DNA of 64,000 bases, from assembly GCF_004402215.1 (NCBI RefSeq), contig NZ_SOEZ01000009.1:1-64000 (forward strand). Reading direction: 5' to 3'. Under the pieces are notes generated by a model. It made no database searches, was not told the DNA's origin, and saw only the letters and a list, made by a program, of their open reading frames with translations. The position numbers and the translations under genes were made by a program. Positions 1-10,755 of this stretch are shown here, piece after piece (positions within the stretch are counted from its first letter, which is position 1; each line of letters starts with the position of its first letter). This DNA is from Cryobacterium tagatosivorans (GTDB lineage: Bacteria > Actinomycetota > Actinomycetes > Actinomycetales > Microbacteriaceae).

Positions 1-172
1 AACGTCATCAAGCAAACTCCGCGAATATCTTCACATCGTTCAGCTTGGGATGGTCCCGCTTGAGGCCGGGAAGCATTCCGCTTTCCGCACCTGTGGGGTG
101 ACAAGAGATGACATTACGCGGATTCGGGGGGGCCCGCAATTCCCTGCCACATCCCGGGCGTGTCGGCTCCGA

Positions 173-1474
173 TCACTCCACGAAGACGCCGGCGAGGGTC
201 TTCTTGCCGCGGCGCAAAACCGCGACTCCGCTGGGCAGGACGGCGCCCTCGATCGTCTCCGTGTCGCTCTCCACCTTGACGTTGTTCAGGTACACCCCGC
301 CCTGGCTGATCGCGCGCCTCGCTTCGCTGAGGCTGGCGGTGAGCCCGGTGTCCACGAGAAGCTGCGCCACGGGTGCGTGCGGAGCCGTTGTCGTGTTCGG
401 GAGTTCGCGCAGTGCGGCCTCGAGCGTGTCCGGGTCGAGGTCGGCCAGGTCGCCCTGGCCGAAGAGCGCCTGGGCGGCGAGGATGGCGGCGGCCGTGGCC
501 CGCTGCCCGTGCACGAGGCTCGTGACCTCGATGGCCAGCGTGCGTTGCGCCTCGCGGCGGAACGGTTCCGAAGCCACCGCCTCCGCCAGGCGCTCGATCT
601 CGGCGCGACTGAGGAACGTGAAGACCTTGAGCCGGGAAATCACGTCGGAATCATCCGTATTCAGCCAGAACTGGTAGAGCGCGTACGGGCTGGTGAGCGT
701 CGGGTCGAGCCAGACGGCGTTGCCCTCGCTCTTGCCGAACTTGGTGCCGTCGGTGTTGGTGATGAGCGGCGTGCCGATCGCGTGCACGCTCACTCCCTCG
801 GCCCGGTGGATGAGGTCGGTGCCGCTGGTGAGGTTGCCCCACTGGTCGCTCCCGCCGGTTTGCAGCACGCAGCCGTAGCTGCGGTAGAGCTCGAGGAAGT
901 CCATCCCCTGGAGAACCTGGTAGCTGAACTCGGTGTAGCTGATGCCGGCGTCCGAGTTGAGGCGCGCGCTCACGGCATCCTTCTTGAGCATGGTGCCGAC
1001 GCGGTAGTACTTGCCCACATCCCGGAGGAAGTCGACGACCCCCATCTTCTCGGTCCAGTCGAGGTTGTTGACGAGGGTGACGGCGTTGTCGCCTTCGGCG
1101 CTGAGGAACCGGGAGACCTGGCCCTGGAGGTAGCCCACCCATTCGGCGACGACGTCCTTGGTCTGGAGGGTGCGCTCGGCCTGGGGGCGAGGGTCGCCGA
1201 TCAGTCCGGTGGATCCCCCGACGAGGCCGAGGGGACGGTGGCCGGCCAGCTGCAGGCGCCGCATGAGCAGGAGCTGCACAAGGTTGCCCAGGTGCAGGCT
1301 CGCCGCGGTCGGGTCGAAGCCGCAGTAGTAGGTGATCGGCTCTCCCCCCAGCAGTTCGCGGAGTTCGGACTCGTCGGTGGAGACATGCACGAGGCCGCGC
1401 CAGTTGATCTCCTCCCACACGTTGTCGAAGGAGGGATCGTTGGCCTGCTGGGCGAGGATGGCTGGGTCTGACAC
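173..1474 (-). CDS. tyrS: Tyrosyl-tRNA synthetase
   Basis: This cytoplasmic class I aminoacyl-tRNA synthetase charges tRNA-Tyr with tyrosine. The 433-residue protein has the usual bacterial TyrRS length. The HIGH-type motif is HLGN at residues 61-64 and the KMSKS-type loop is KFGKS at 245-249. The tyrosine-binding region YCGFDPT lies at 50-56, and an S4-like RNA-binding domain ends the protein ([14 protein letters not shown], then VAVLRRGKK). The start is GTG (GTG TCA GAC); a TAATCT hexamer lies six bases upstream, suggesting a leaderless message. It lies beyond the arginine cluster, a common actinobacterial arrangement, although the SatD pair and its own promoter separate it from argH. No T-box leader is visible. 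Confidence 0.97.
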   Translation of the reverse strand: MSDPAILAQQANDPSFDNVWEEINWRGLVHVSTDESELRELLGGEPITYYCGFDPTAASLHLGNLVQLLLMRRLQLAGHRPLGLVGGSTGLIGDPRPQAERTLQTKDVVAEWVGYLQGQVSRFLSAEGDNAVTLVNNLDWTEKMGVVDFLRDVGKYYRVGTMLKKDAVSARLNSDAGISYTEFSYQVLQGMDFLELYRSYGCVLQTGGSDQWGNLTSGTDLIHRAEGVSVHAIGTPLITNTDGTKFGKSEGNAVWLDPTLTSPYALYQFWLNTDDSDVISRLKVFTFLSRAEIERLAEAVASEPFRREAQRTLAIEVTSLVHGQRATAAAILAAQALFGQGDLADLDPDTLEAALRELPNTTTAPHAPVAQLLVDTGLTASLSEARRAISQGGVYLNNVKVESDTETIEGAVLPSGVAVLRRGKKTLAGVFVE

Positions 1475-1480
1475 GCTGCC

Positions 1481-1486
1481 AGATTA
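1481..1486 (-). promoter_or_regulatory. -10 element of tyrS (leaderless type)
   Basis: TAATCT on the minus strand ends six bases before the GTG start of tyrS. That puts transcription start at or next to the start codon. No convincing -35 hexamer is seen. Confidence 0.6.
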
Positions 1487-1566
1487 CCAGCGCGCCGGGT
1501 CGGCACTTCCTGACGGCGTACCGGGCGCGTCCCGGCCGCGGATTAAGCCGTGTGGATTGAAGAGCC

Positions 1567-1595
1567 TTGATTTAGGCGTGAGACTTCATTAGACT
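1567..1595 (+). promoter_or_regulatory. Promoter of the SatD-like gene with internal inverted repeat
   Basis: TTGATT (1567-1572) and TAGACT (1590-1595) are separated by 17 bases, a good vegetative promoter. A dyad GTGAG-N11-CTCAC (about 1578-1598) covers the spacer and -10 and could be an operator. The Shine-Dalgarno GGAGG is at 1607-1611, nine bases before the ATG. Confidence 0.6.
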
Positions 1596-1620
1596 CACTT
1601 CAGGACGGAGGCTTAACCAA

Positions 1621-2259
1621 ATGTTCGTGATTACCGCAGACCAGATTGACAGCCGCAACGACCGGGACCGGGCGAGCGAGATGATCGCGCGGCTGAACGC
1701 CGACTTCGGGCCCGCGTTCCCGCTCCCGCCCGACCAGACCTCCGGCGACGAGATCCAGCTCATGACCGCGGATGCCGACGCGGCGCTCGACGTCGTGCTG
1801 GCACTGCACCGCTCGGGCTACTGGAGCATCGGCCTCGGCGTCGGCGACGTGCGCGCTCCCCTGCCGGCCTCGACCAGGCAGGCATCCGGCGGGGCCTTCG
1901 TCGCCGCCCGGGACGCGGTGACCCGGTCCAAACGGACCGAGGCGCGGTTCGCCCTCGAGGACGCGGCCCCGGCGCCGCGGGGCGACCAGGCGCTGGCCGC
2001 CGACGAGGTCGAAGCCATCGTCACCATGCTCCTGCTGCTGCGCCAGCGACGCACGAGCGAGGGCTGGGAGGCGGTCGAACTGCTCCGCCGCGGGCTGCCC
2101 CAGGTGAAGATCGCCGCCGCACTGGGGATTTCGACCGCCGCCGTCAGCCAGCGGCTGAAGAGCGCGCAGTGGAGGGTCGAGGAGGCCGTGCGCCCCGCAC
2201 TGGTTAGGCTCTTAGGGAACCTCGACCGCGCCACAACCGAATCGGAACGAGACGCATGA
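1621..2259 (+). CDS. SatD-like protein with C-terminal HTH
   Basis: The 212-residue protein opens with MFVITADQIDSR and carries GDEIQ near residue 41 and GVGDVRAPLP near 75, a pattern typical of SatD-family proteins. The C-terminal third contains a helix-turn-helix-like segment (GLPQVKIAAALGISTAAVSQRLK, about residues 158-180), so DNA binding is likely. The start has a strong Shine-Dalgarno (GGAGG). Its last four bases overlap the start of the membrane-protein gene, so the two are translationally coupled. SatD was named in streptococcal acid tolerance, but its biochemical role is unknown. Autoregulation through the promoter dyad is my inference. Confidence 0.75.
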   Translation: MFVITADQIDSRNDRDRASEMIARLNADFGPAFPLPPDQTSGDEIQLMTADADAALDVVLALHRSGYWSIGLGVGDVRAPLPASTRQASGGAFVAARDAVTRSKRTEARFALEDAAPAPRGDQALAADEVEAIVTMLLLLRQRRTSEGWEAVELLRRGLPQVKIAAALGISTAAVSQRLKSAQWRVEEAVRPALVRLLGNLDRATTESERDA

Positions 2260-2852
2260 CCACGCTCACCTCGCACGTGCTGATCTACCTCTACTGGGTC
2301 TTCCTGCTGCTCGTCACCAGCGGCGCCCTGGTCGGCGCCGTGCTCGCCTTCAGGCTCCAGAAGCGGGTCTACGCGATCGGCTCGGCCGGCGCCCTCGCCG
2401 CCGCGCTCCTCGTCGCCGCCGTCCCGATGCCGGCCGGGCCGAGCGTCTTCGGCATCGTGCTCGGGATGATCGCGGTCGGGCTGGCCGCGATCGGCGGCGG
2501 GCCGCTCGCGGTGCTCATACTCGACCTCGCGACGAAGAACACCGTGCCGCCGGGCAGCCACGGCGGGATCCTCGTCGAAGACGGGGCCACGGATGACACG
2601 GTCGCCACCTCCGGGGTGCACGAGGTGCTCCGCGGCGGACTGACCATCGGCATCCTCGAGCGCGTGGCCGTGGCCGGCGCGATCCTCGCCGGATTCCCCG
2701 AGGCCCTCGCTGTCGTCGTCGCGATCAAGGGCGTCGGCCGCTTCACCGAGCTGTCGGCCGCCGAGGCGCGCGAGAGGTTCATCATCGGCACCTTCGCCAG
2801 CCTGATCTGGGCGTGCGCCTGCGCCGCCCTCGTTCGCCTCGCCATCACCTAG
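2256..2852 (+). CDS. Multi-pass membrane protein, DUF3307-like C-terminus
   Basis: The 198-residue product has hydrophobic segments near residues 8-30, 40-57, 64-90, 130-155 and 175-197. Its C-terminal pattern GLTIGILERVAVAGAIL, then IKGVGRF and ERFIIGTFASLIWA, resembles the conserved tail of DUF3307 membrane proteins, which are commonly encoded next to SatD. The ATG overlaps the upstream stop (ATGA), so the pair forms a two-gene operon. The operon ends at the 2877-2939 hairpin, facing the convergent glycosylase gene. Function is unknown; a membrane sensor paired with a cytoplasmic HTH partner is a reasonable guess. Confidence 0.7.
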   Translation: MTTLTSHVLIYLYWVFLLLVTSGALVGAVLAFRLQKRVYAIGSAGALAAALLVAAVPMPAGPSVFGIVLGMIAVGLAAIGGGPLAVLILDLATKNTVPPGSHGGILVEDGATDDTVATSGVHEVLRGGLTIGILERVAVAGAILAGFPEALAVVVAIKGVGRFTELSAAEARERFIIGTFASLIWACACAALVRLAIT

Positions 2853-2876
2853 CCCCCTCCCGCCCCCTTTCAACCC

Positions 2877-2939
2877 CCGCGAACCCGCAGTTGTGCACGT
2901 TATGCGGCACGAATAACACGCACAACTGCGGGTTCGCGG
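2877..2939. repeat. Long intergenic hairpin, GCACAACTGCGG family
   Basis: Perfect 20-base arms (2877-2896 and 2920-2939) flank a 23-base loop that itself contains GTTAT/ATAAC pairing. The element fills the gap between two convergent genes and ends one base before the stop codon of the minus-strand gene. It probably terminates transcription from both sides. Nineteen of 20 arm bases match the element at 58239. Confidence 0.85.
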
Positions 2940-2940
2940 A

Positions 2941-3540
2941 TTATTTGGGCGGGCGCGGTGCGGCGCGGCGGTAGGGCGAGACGGATGTCTCGCGCGGCAT
3001 CCAGAACCGCCAGGGGAACTCCGCTCCCCCGCCCTCGCCGCTGACGCCGGTGCGCGGGCCGGTCAGGAACTCCGCCGGCTCCGCCGCGAGGGTGAGGTCG
3101 AACGGCGGCAGGGCGAGGTCCGAGCCGTCGTCGCCGAGGCCGATGCCGAGCGCCAGGGTGAGCCGGGCCGGACCCCGGGCGAGGTCCCGATCGCTCGCCG
3201 CCGAGGTGCGGCGGAGCCTGGCATCCGCAAGGCCGTCGATGACTTCGCCGCCGCGGATGAGCACGGCGGACGCCTCGCCGTCGGGCGAGCAGACGACGTT
3301 CGCGCAGACGTGCATCCCGTAGGTGAAGTACGCGTAGAGGCGGCCGGGCGGGCCGAACATGCTGGCGTTGCGCCGGGTCTGCCCGCGGAAGGCGTGTGAG
3401 CCCGGGTCCACCCCGCCGCCGAGGTACGCCTCGACCTCGGTGATGCGCAGGGACACTCCCCCGTGGCTGAGCACCGCGCCGAGCAGGAGCGGCGCGACCT
3501 GGGTCGCGGGCCGCTCGAGCAGCGCGCGGTCGAAGCTCAC
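2941..3540 (-). CDS. mpg: 3-methyladenine DNA glycosylase (AAG/MPG family)
   Basis: This base-excision repair enzyme removes alkylated purines from DNA. The 199-residue protein carries the MPG-family signatures ITEVEAYLG near residue 33, DPGSHAFRGQTRRNASMFG near 45, and YAYFTYGMHVCANVV. The family's catalytic Glu is in EVEAY. A later LARGPARLTLALGI segment is also typical. The GTG start lies ten bases after the argH stop, with only a weak upstream AGAGG, so it appears to be the last gene of the argGH transcript. Linkage to argH-tyrS is common in actinobacteria. The C-terminus ends in a short basic, proline-rich tail. Confidence 0.93.
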   Translation of the reverse strand: MSFDRALLERPATQVAPLLLGAVLSHGGVSLRITEVEAYLGGGVDPGSHAFRGQTRRNASMFGPPGRLYAYFTYGMHVCANVVCSPDGEASAVLIRGGEVIDGLADARLRRTSAASDRDLARGPARLTLALGIGLGDDGSDLALPPFDLTLAAEPAEFLTGPRTGVSGEGGGAEFPWRFWMPRETSVSPYRRAAPRPPK

Positions 3541-3550
3541 CTCTGGGGGC

Positions 3551-5011
<1,461 letters not shown>

Positions 5012-6211
5012 CTACTTGCCGGCGACGTCGCGGCGCGCCGAGATCTTGCTCGGCAGCGACCACAACTCGATGAAACCCTTGGCCATCGACTGGTCGAAGG
5101 TGTCTCCGGTGTCGTAGGTGGCGAGGTTGAAGTCGTACAGGCTCTGCGTGGACTTGCGGCCGGTCACGACGGCGGTGCCGGCGTGCATCTTGAGCCGGAT
5201 GTCGCCGGTGACGTGCTTCTGGGTCTCGTCGATGAAGACGTCGAGCGCCCGCTTGAGGCCGGAGAACCAGAGGCCGTCGTAGACGAGTTCGGCCCACTTG
5301 GACTCGACGGTGCGCTTGTAGCGCGCGAGGTCGCGTTCGATCGTCATGTTCTCGAGCTCTTCGTGCGCGGCGATCAGGGCGATGCCGGCCGGGGCCTCGT
5401 AGACCTCGCGGCTCTTGATGCCGACGAGGCGGTCCTCGACGATGTCGATGCGGCCGACGCCCTGGTTGCCGGCGTGCAGGTTCATCAGTTCGATGGCCTG
5501 CAGCGGCGTCACAGGGACACCGTCGATGGCAACGGGGATGCCCTGGTCGAAGCTGATGACGACCTCGGTCGGTTCGCGGGTCACGGCCGGGTCCTGGGTG
5601 TAGGTGTACAGGTCCTCGATCGGGGCGTTCCACGGGTCTTCGAGGAAGCCGGTCTCGACCGCGCGGCCGTAGACGTTCTGGTCGATCGAGTACGGGCTCT
5701 TCTTCGACTGCGCGATCGGCAGGTTGTGCACCGCGGCGTATTCGATGGCCTTATCGCGGGTGAGCGCGAAGTCGCGCACCGGGGCGAGCGAGGTGAGCTC
5801 GGGGGCGAGGGCGGCGACGGCGGCTTCGAACCGCACCTGGTCGTTGCCCTTGCCGGTGCAGCCGTGCGCGACGCTGTTGGCGCCGAGTTCCTTCGCCGTC
5901 GAGGCGAGGTACTTGGCGATCAGCGGGCGGCTGAGCGCGGAGACGAGCGGGTAGCGCTTCTGGTAGAGCGCGTTGGCCTTGAGCGCCGGCATGACGTAAT
6001 CGGTCGCGAATTCATCCTTGGCGTCGACGACGATCGACTCCACCGCGCCGCAGTCGAGTGCTCGCTGGCGGATCACGTCCATGTCTTCGCCGCTCTGTCC
6101 GACATCTATCGCGAGGGCGACGACCTCTTTCCCGGTCGCATCCTTCAGCCAGCCAATGCCAACCGAGGTATCCAGTCCACCCGAGTATGCGAGCACAACG
6201 CGTTCTGCCAT
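5012..6211 (-). CDS. argG: Argininosuccinate synthase
   Basis: ArgG condenses citrulline and aspartate, using ATP, into argininosuccinate. The 399-residue protein starts [17 protein letters not shown], with the ATP-pyrophosphatase loop AYSGGLDTS at residues 8-16. Downstream signatures include [13 protein letters not shown] and [13 protein letters not shown] chose the ATG at 6211 because AGGAG lies four to five bases upstream. An ATG four codons earlier would put that ribosome site inside the gene. It heads a second arginine transcript (argG-argH-mpg), separated from argF by 283 bases that hold a promoter, a palindrome and a large inverted repeat but no argR. Confidence 0.97.
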   Translation of the reverse strand: MAERVVLAYSGGLDTSVGIGWLKDATGKEVVALAIDVGQSGEDMDVIRQRALDCGAVESIVVDAKDEFATDYVMPALKANALYQKRYPLVSALSRPLIAKYLASTAKELGANSVAHGCTGKGNDQVRFEAAVAALAPELTSLAPVRDFALTRDKAIEYAAVHNLPIAQSKKSPYSIDQNVYGRAVETGFLEDPWNAPIEDLYTYTQDPAVTREPTEVVISFDQGIPVAIDGVPVTPLQAIELMNLHAGNQGVGRIDIVEDRLVGIKSREVYEAPAGIALIAAHEELENMTIERDLARYKRTVESKWAELVYDGLWFSGLKRALDVFIDETQKHVTGDIRLKMHAGTAVVTGRKSTQSLYDFNLATYDTGDTFDQSMAKGFIELWSLPSKISARRDVAGK

Positions 6212-6239
6212 GGTTCTCCTCAATCCGTGATCAACCTCA

Positions 6240-6267
6240 AGTTTACGGTGTCGCAGAGGTCGACCTC
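6240..6267 (-). promoter_or_regulatory. Candidate argG promoter with 12-base palindrome
   Basis: A minus-strand TAAACT (6245-6240) lies about 28 bases before the argG ATG. The perfect palindrome GAGGTCGACCTC at 6256-6267 sits around the expected -35 region and could be an operator. It does not match the AT-rich ARG box known from actinobacterial ArgR. Confidence 0.4.
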
Positions 6268-6324
6268 GCCGTGAGTCCCTCCGCCGTGCCCGCCGACACC
6301 CGCCCCCGGCGGCGCAGGCAGCGC

Positions 6325-6426
6325 CCTGCGCACAACTCCGCCAGATCGGCGGTCATCGCCGGAGCAACCCCGACGTTCCGGGGGCTGGTGCCGGTCTACC
6401 GATTTTCTGGCGGAGTTATGCGCAGG
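6325..6426. repeat. Inverted repeat in the argF-argG gap
   Basis: Arms of 20 bases (6325-6344 and 6407-6426) match at 19 positions, and pairing continues inward as ATCGG/CCGAT with a bulge. The left arm contains GCGCACAACT, a ten-base match to the 58239 element. A 12-base direct repeat GCGCAGGAGGCA occurs twice at the right end (about 6421-6444). With the argG promoter it accounts for most of the gap. No argR or other gene is present. Confidence 0.7.
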
Positions 6427-6494
6427 AGGCAGCGCAGGAGGCAGCGCAACGTGCGCGCCGGGGATCCCCGTCGGCGAGGCCTCCGGGCGCAGGC

Positions 6495-7424
6495 CTACGC
6501 GGCGTTCTGGGCCAGGAGCCAGACCAGGAGCGACTTCTGGGCGTGCAGGCGGTTTTCGGCCTCGTCCCAGATGATGCTCTGCGGGCCGTCAATGACGTCG
6601 GCGGTGACCTCGTAGCCGCGGTCGGCCGGGAGGCAGTGCATGAAGTGGGCGTCGGCTTTGGCGAGGGCCATCATCGTGTTGTCCACCCGGTAGTCGCCGA
6701 AGACGGCGAGGCGGTCGGCCTTCTCCTCTTCCTTGCCCATCGACACCCAGGTGTCGGTGACCACGACGTCGACGCCGGCGACGGCCTCGCGCGGGTCGGT
6801 GTGCAGCGAGACGGATCCGCCGGTGCGGGCGGCGATCGCCGCGGCCTCCGCCACGACCTGCGCGTTCGGCGCGTACGCGGCCGGCGACGCGACCCGGACG
6901 TGCATGCCGGCGGTCGCGCCGGCGAGCAGGTAGGACTGGGCCATGTTGCTGGCGCCGTCGCCGAGGAAGGCGATGGTCAGGCCGGCCAGGTCGCCGCGGT
7001 GTTCGCGAATGGTGAGCAGGTCGGCCAACAGCTGGCAGGGGTGGAAATCGTCGGACAGCGCGTTGACGACCGGGACGGTCGTGCCGTTGGCCATCTCTTC
7101 GAGGCCGGCCTGGCCGTAGGTGCGCCAGACGATCGCGGCGACCTGGCGCTCGAGCACCCGGGCCGTGTCGGAGGCCGTCTCCTTGCCGCCGAGCTGGCTG
7201 CTGGCGGTGCTGATGATCAGCGGGCTGCCGCCGAGGTCAGCGATTCCGACCGCGAAGGACACCCTCGTGCGAGTCGAGGACTTGTCGAAGATGACGGCCA
7301 CGGTCTGCGGGCCGGCCAGCGGTTTGACCGCGAATCGGTCTCGCTTCAGCTCCAGGGCTCGGTCGAGGATCTCCGCCTGTTCGGCCGGGGAAATGTCGTC
7401 GTCGCGCAGGAAATGGCGGGTCAC
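6495..7424 (-). CDS. argF: Ornithine carbamoyltransferase
   Basis: ArgF forms citrulline from ornithine and carbamoyl phosphate. The 309-residue protein has the carbamoyl-phosphate motif STRTR at residues 50-54, the HPCQ motif in DDFHPCQLLADLL, and the ornithine-binding motif HCLPADRGYE near the C-terminus, which separates it from aspartate carbamoyltransferase. The GTG start lies 48 bases after the argD stop, the largest spacing inside the argC-to-argF transcript. It is the final gene before the 283-base gap. In corynebacteria and mycobacteria argR would follow directly; here it does not. Confidence 0.97.
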   Translation of the reverse strand: MTRHFLRDDDISPAEQAEILDRALELKRDRFAVKPLAGPQTVAVIFDKSSTRTRVSFAVGIADLGGSPLIISTASSQLGGKETASDTARVLERQVAAIVWRTYGQAGLEEMANGTTVPVVNALSDDFHPCQLLADLLTIREHRGDLAGLTIAFLGDGASNMAQSYLLAGATAGMHVRVASPAAYAPNAQVVAEAAAIAARTGGSVSLHTDPREAVAGVDVVVTDTWVSMGKEEEKADRLAVFGDYRVDNTMMALAKADAHFMHCLPADRGYEVTADVIDGPQSIIWDEAENRLHAQKSLLVWLLAQNAA

Positions 7425-7472
7425 GGTGTCACTTTCGCTGATGATGCGGGTAGCGGGTGGGAAAGTTCAACT

Positions 7473-8678
7473 CTAGATGCTGGCCAGGGCCAGCCCGAAT
7501 CGGCGCTCGAACTCGGCCAGTTCGGCGTCGCCGACGATGAGCGGCGGCGCCAGCCGGATGCTCAGCTCGTTGGCGGCGTTGATGATGAGCCCGTGCGCGT
7601 GCGCCGCCGCTGCCAGCCGCAGCGCGACCGGTTCGGTCAGCCCGATCCCGAGCAGCAACCCGCGCCCGCGCACCTCGGCGATCAGCGGAGAGTCGAACCC
7701 GGCGATGATCTGCCGCAGCTCGCTCCCCCGGCGGGCCGCGTTGGCGACCAGGCCCTCATCCTCGATCACGCCGAGCACCGCGTTGGCGGTCGCCGTGACG
7801 AGCGGGTTGCCGCCGTAGGTCGAGCCGTGCTGGCCGCGGGTGAAGAGATCGGACGCGGCGCCGAAGGTGACCAGCGCGCCGATCGGCACGCCGCCGCCCA
7901 TCCCCTTGGCCAGGGTGAGCGCGTCGGGCAGGATGCCGTCCTGCTCGAAGGCGAACCAGGTACCGGTGCGGCCGATCCCGGTCTGGATCTCGTCGAGGAT
8001 CAGCAGCACGCCGTGCTCGGTGCAGAGTTCGCGCGCGCGGCGGAGGAACCCGTCCGGGAGCTCCAGCACGCCGGCCTCACCCTTGAGCGGTTCGAGGAAC
8101 AGGGCCGCGACGGTGCCGTCGATCGCCGCCTCGAGTGCCTCGATCGTCGTGTCGATGTGCTCGACGCCGCCGGGGACGGGCTCGAAGGCCTCGCGCATGT
8201 GCGGCTTGCCGGTGAGGGCGAGCGCGCCCATCGTACGACCGTGGAAGGAGTCGAGCAGGGCGAGGATCCGGGTGCGGCCGCGGCCGTTCACGTTGAGCCT
8301 GGCCAGTTTGAACGCGGCCTCGTTGGCCTCGGCGCCCGAGTTGCAGAAGTAGACCCGACCGGCGTCGCCGGCCCCGGTGAGGCGTTTCAGCCGTTCGGCG
8401 AGTTCCAGCTGCGGCGGGGTGGCGAAGTAGTTGGACACGTGCGCGAGCGTGGCCACCTGCTCAGTGACCGCGGCGACCATGGCCGGATGCGCGTGGCCCA
8501 GCGCGTTCACCGCGATGCCGGCCAGGAAATCGAGGTACTTCGTGCCCTGGTCGTCCCAGACGTAGCATCCTTCACCGCGCACGAGCAGGGCGAGCGGGGT
8601 CGCGAGGGTGCGCATCATCGAGTCGCCGAAGCGGTCCTGCCAGGTGCGCCCCGCGGGCGCCTGGTCTGCCGCGTTCAT
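7473..8678 (-). CDS. argD: Acetylornithine aminotransferase
   Basis: ArgD transfers an amino group from glutamate to N-acetylglutamate semialdehyde, giving N-acetylornithine. The 401-residue class III PLP enzyme shows the cofactor Lys258 in [13 protein letters not shown], the pyridine-binding Asp229 in LILDEIQTG, and the phosphate-binding NSGAEANE segment near 113. Its ATG overlaps the argB stop (ATGA), so translation is coupled. The succinyldiaminopimelate aminotransferase activity known from some ArgD proteins would also link it to lysine synthesis (dapA, dapB and dapF lie elsewhere in this window), but the sequence alone does not show that. Confidence 0.96.
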   Translation of the reverse strand: MNAADQAPAGRTWQDRFGDSMMRTLATPLALLVRGEGCYVWDDQGTKYLDFLAGIAVNALGHAHPAMVAAVTEQVATLAHVSNYFATPPQLELAERLKRLTGAGDAGRVYFCNSGAEANEAAFKLARLNVNGRGRTRILALLDSFHGRTMGALALTGKPHMREAFEPVPGGVEHIDTTIEALEAAIDGTVAALFLEPLKGEAGVLELPDGFLRRARELCTEHGVLLILDEIQTGIGRTGTWFAFEQDGILPDALTLAKGMGGGVPIGALVTFGAASDLFTRGQHGSTYGGNPLVTATANAVLGVIEDEGLVANAARRGSELRQIIAGFDSPLIAEVRGRGLLLGIGLTEPVALRLAAAAHAHGLIINAANELSIRLAPPLIVGDAELAEFERRFGLALASI

Positions 8679-9577
8679 GCCGGCACCACCTCCGTGCCGA
8701 TGCCCTGGGTCGTGAAGACCTCGAGCAGGATCGAGTGCGGAACGCGCCCGTCGATGATCGCCGCCTTGGCCACGCCGCCCTCGACCGCGTCGAGGCAGGC
8801 GGTCATTTTGGGGATCATGCCGGATTCGAGGCCGGGCAGGAGTCCCCGGAGCTCGGCGGTGTCGATGACCGACACGAGCGAGTCGCGGTTGGGCCAGTCG
8901 CTGTAAAGACCGGCGACGTCGGTGAGGATGACGAGTTTGGCCGCGCCGAGGGCGATCGCCAGGGCGGCCGCGGCCGCGTCGGCGTTGACGTTCAGGGACT
9001 GGCCGGGGACATCCGTGTCCGGCGCGATCGAGGAGACCACCGGGATCCGGCCGGCGGCGAGTTGCGCGTGCACGGCCTCCGGGTCGACGCCGATGACGTC
9101 GCCGACCAGGCCGAGGTCGACCTCCTCGCCGTCGATGACCACGCCGCGCCGGCGCCCCTGGAACAGTCCGGCGTCTTCACCAGAGAGGCCGGCGGCGAGC
9201 GGACCGTGCTGGTTGATGTGGCTGACGAGGTCGCGGTTGATCTGGCCGGTGAGCACCATGCGCACGACGTCCATCGCCTCGGGGGTCGTCACCCGGTAGC
9301 CGCCGCGGAACTCGCTCTCGATGCCGAGTCGCTCGAGCATCGCGGAGATCTGCGGGCCACCGCCGTGCACGACGACCGGGCGGATGCCGGCATAGCGCAG
9401 GTAGACGATGTCCTCGGCGAACGCGCGCTGAAGTTCCTCGCTGACCATGGCGTTGCCGCCGAACTTGATCACGATGACCTGGTCGTGGAACCGCTTGAGC
9501 CAGGGCAGGGACTCGATCAGGGTGGCCGCCTTGACCGCGGCCTCGGCCTGGCTGTTGATGCTCTCGTCGGCGCTCAA
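8675..9577 (-). CDS. argB: Acetylglutamate kinase, TTG start
   Basis: ArgB phosphorylates N-acetylglutamate and is the usual target of arginine feedback inhibition. The 300-residue amino-acid kinase has IKFGGNAM near residue 32, the substrate loop VVHGGGPQI, and the nucleotide region [13 protein letters not shown]. There is no ATG or GTG between the argJ stop and the IKFGGNAM motif. The only start giving a full-length N-terminus is TTG at 9577, which overlaps the argJ stop as TTGA. This makes argB dependent on translational coupling to argJ. The reading frame stays open far upstream inside argJ, but that stretch is an Arg-rich frame shadow. Confidence 0.93.
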   Translation of the reverse strand: MSADESINSQAEAAVKAATLIESLPWLKRFHDQVIVIKFGGNAMVSEELQRAFAEDIVYLRYAGIRPVVVHGGGPQISAMLERLGIESEFRGGYRVTTPEAMDVVRMVLTGQINRDLVSHINQHGPLAAGLSGEDAGLFQGRRRGVVIDGEEVDLGLVGDVIGVDPEAVHAQLAAGRIPVVSSIAPDTDVPGQSLNVNADAAAAALAIALGAAKLVILTDVAGLYSDWPNRDSLVSVIDTAELRGLLPGLESGMIPKMTACLDAVEGGVAKAAIIDGRVPHSILLEVFTTQGIGTEVVPA

Positions 9578-10755
9578 CTCGAGTACGCGCTGTTCTCTTC
9601 GACGTAGTCGTGGGTGAGGTCGCTGGTCCAGATCGTGGCCGTTTCGGCGCCGGCGTGCAGGTCGATGACCACCGACACCGCCCGGGGGGTGAGGTCGACG
9701 AGCTCGCGGGGCTGGTCGGGCTCCCCCGCGGTGCAGACCTGGATGCCGTTGATCGCGACGTCGATCCCGTAAGGGTCGAACGCGGCGTCGGCTTCGCTGA
9801 CCGTTCCGGCGGCGGCGAGCACACGGCCCCAGTTGGGGTCGTTGCCGTAGATGGCGGCCTTGAACAGGTTGCTCCGGGACACGGCCCGGGCCACCGTGAC
9901 GGCCTCGGCCTCCGAGACCGCATTGACCACCTCGATGGCGACGTCGTGCGCGGCGCCCTCGGCGTCGGCCTGCAGCTGGAGGGTGAGGTCGCGGCACAGC
10001 CCAGTGAGGGCATCCGTGAACTCGGCCGGGTCGGCGTCGACGCCGCTGGCCCCGGAGGCGAGCAGGCTGACGGTGTCGTTGGTGGACATGCAGCCGTCGG
10101 AGTCGAGCCGGTCGAAGGTCAGCCGGGTCGCCTGGCGGAGGGCGGTATCGAGCTGCGCGGAGTCGAGGACCGCGTCGGTGGTGATCACGACGAGCATGGT
10201 CGCGAGGCCCGGCGCGAGCATCCCGGCGCCCTTGGCCATGCCGCCGATGGTCCAGCCGGCGGTCGACCGGTGCTCGGCCTGCTTCGGCCTGGTGTCGGTG
10301 GTCATGATGGCCTCGGCCGCGGCGAGGCCGGCCTCGGGCGAGCCGGCGGCGTCGCCCTGCAGGGCCAGGCTCGCCTCCCAGACGCCCGCCTTGAGTTTGT
10401 CGAGGTCGAGCTGTTCGCCGATCAGGCCGGTCGAGCAGACGAGCACATCGCCGGCCGAGACCTCGAGGCGGGCGGCGACTGCTTCGGCGGTCGCGTGGGT
10501 GGTCTGGAAGCCGATCCGGCCGGTGTAGCAGTTCGCGCCGCCGGAGTTGAGCACGATCGCGCTGACGGTTCCATCGGCCATGACCTGCTTGCTCCAGATC
10601 ACCGGGTTGGCCTGGCAGCGGTTGAGCGTGAAGACGGTTGCCGCGTTGGCGAGCGGACCGAGGTTCTGCACGAGCGCAAGGTCGAGGCCGCCCGACTTCT
10701 TCAGGCCGGCGGTGACTCCGGCTGCGGCGAATCCGGCGGGGGCGGTGACACTCAC
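9574..10755 (-). CDS. argJ: Glutamate N-acetyltransferase / ornithine acetyltransferase
   Basis: ArgJ moves the acetyl group from N-acetylornithine to glutamate, so the arginine pathway runs as a cycle. The 393-residue precursor carries the self-cleavage site in [14 protein letters not shown]. Thr186 is predicted to become the N-terminal nucleophile of the beta chain. Later motifs include [17 protein letters not shown] and [14 protein letters not shown]. The ATG overlaps the argC stop by four bases and its own stop overlaps the argB TTG. Whether it is mono- or bifunctional (also using acetyl-CoA) cannot be read from sequence; argA was not found in this window. Confidence 0.96.
   Translation of the reverse strand: MSVTAPAGFAAAGVTAGLKKSGGLDLALVQNLGPLANAATVFTLNRCQANPVIWSKQVMADGTVSAIVLNSGGANCYTGRIGFQTTHATAEAVAARLEVSAGDVLVCSTGLIGEQLDLDKLKAGVWEASLALQGDAAGSPEAGLAAAEAIMTTDTRPKQAEHRSTAGWTIGGMAKGAGMLAPGLATMLVVITTDAVLDSAQLDTALRQATRLTFDRLDSDGCMSTNDTVSLLASGASGVDADPAEFTDALTGLCRDLTLQLQADAEGAAHDVAIEVVNAVSEAEAVTVARAVSRSNLFKAAIYGNDPNWGRVLAAAGTVSEADAAFDPYGIDVAINGIQVCTAGEPDQPRELVDLTPRAVSVVIDLHAGAETATIWTSDLTHDYVEENSAYSS

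Noticed and set aside
1..172. rRNA operon or leader at the left edge
   Set aside because: No 16S, 23S or tRNA sequence is recognisable in these 172 bases. Any claim about the next locus would be a guess.
1475..1620. T-box leader for tyrS (also considered for pheS at 15493-15534)
   Set aside because: The promoter hexamers lie 6-8 bases from the start codons, leaving no room for a T-box, and no T-box sequence is present.
6325..6426. Insertion sequence remnant with terminal inverted repeats
   Set aside because: The 62-base interior has no transposase fragment and no flanking target duplication is visible. It fits the hairpin family better.
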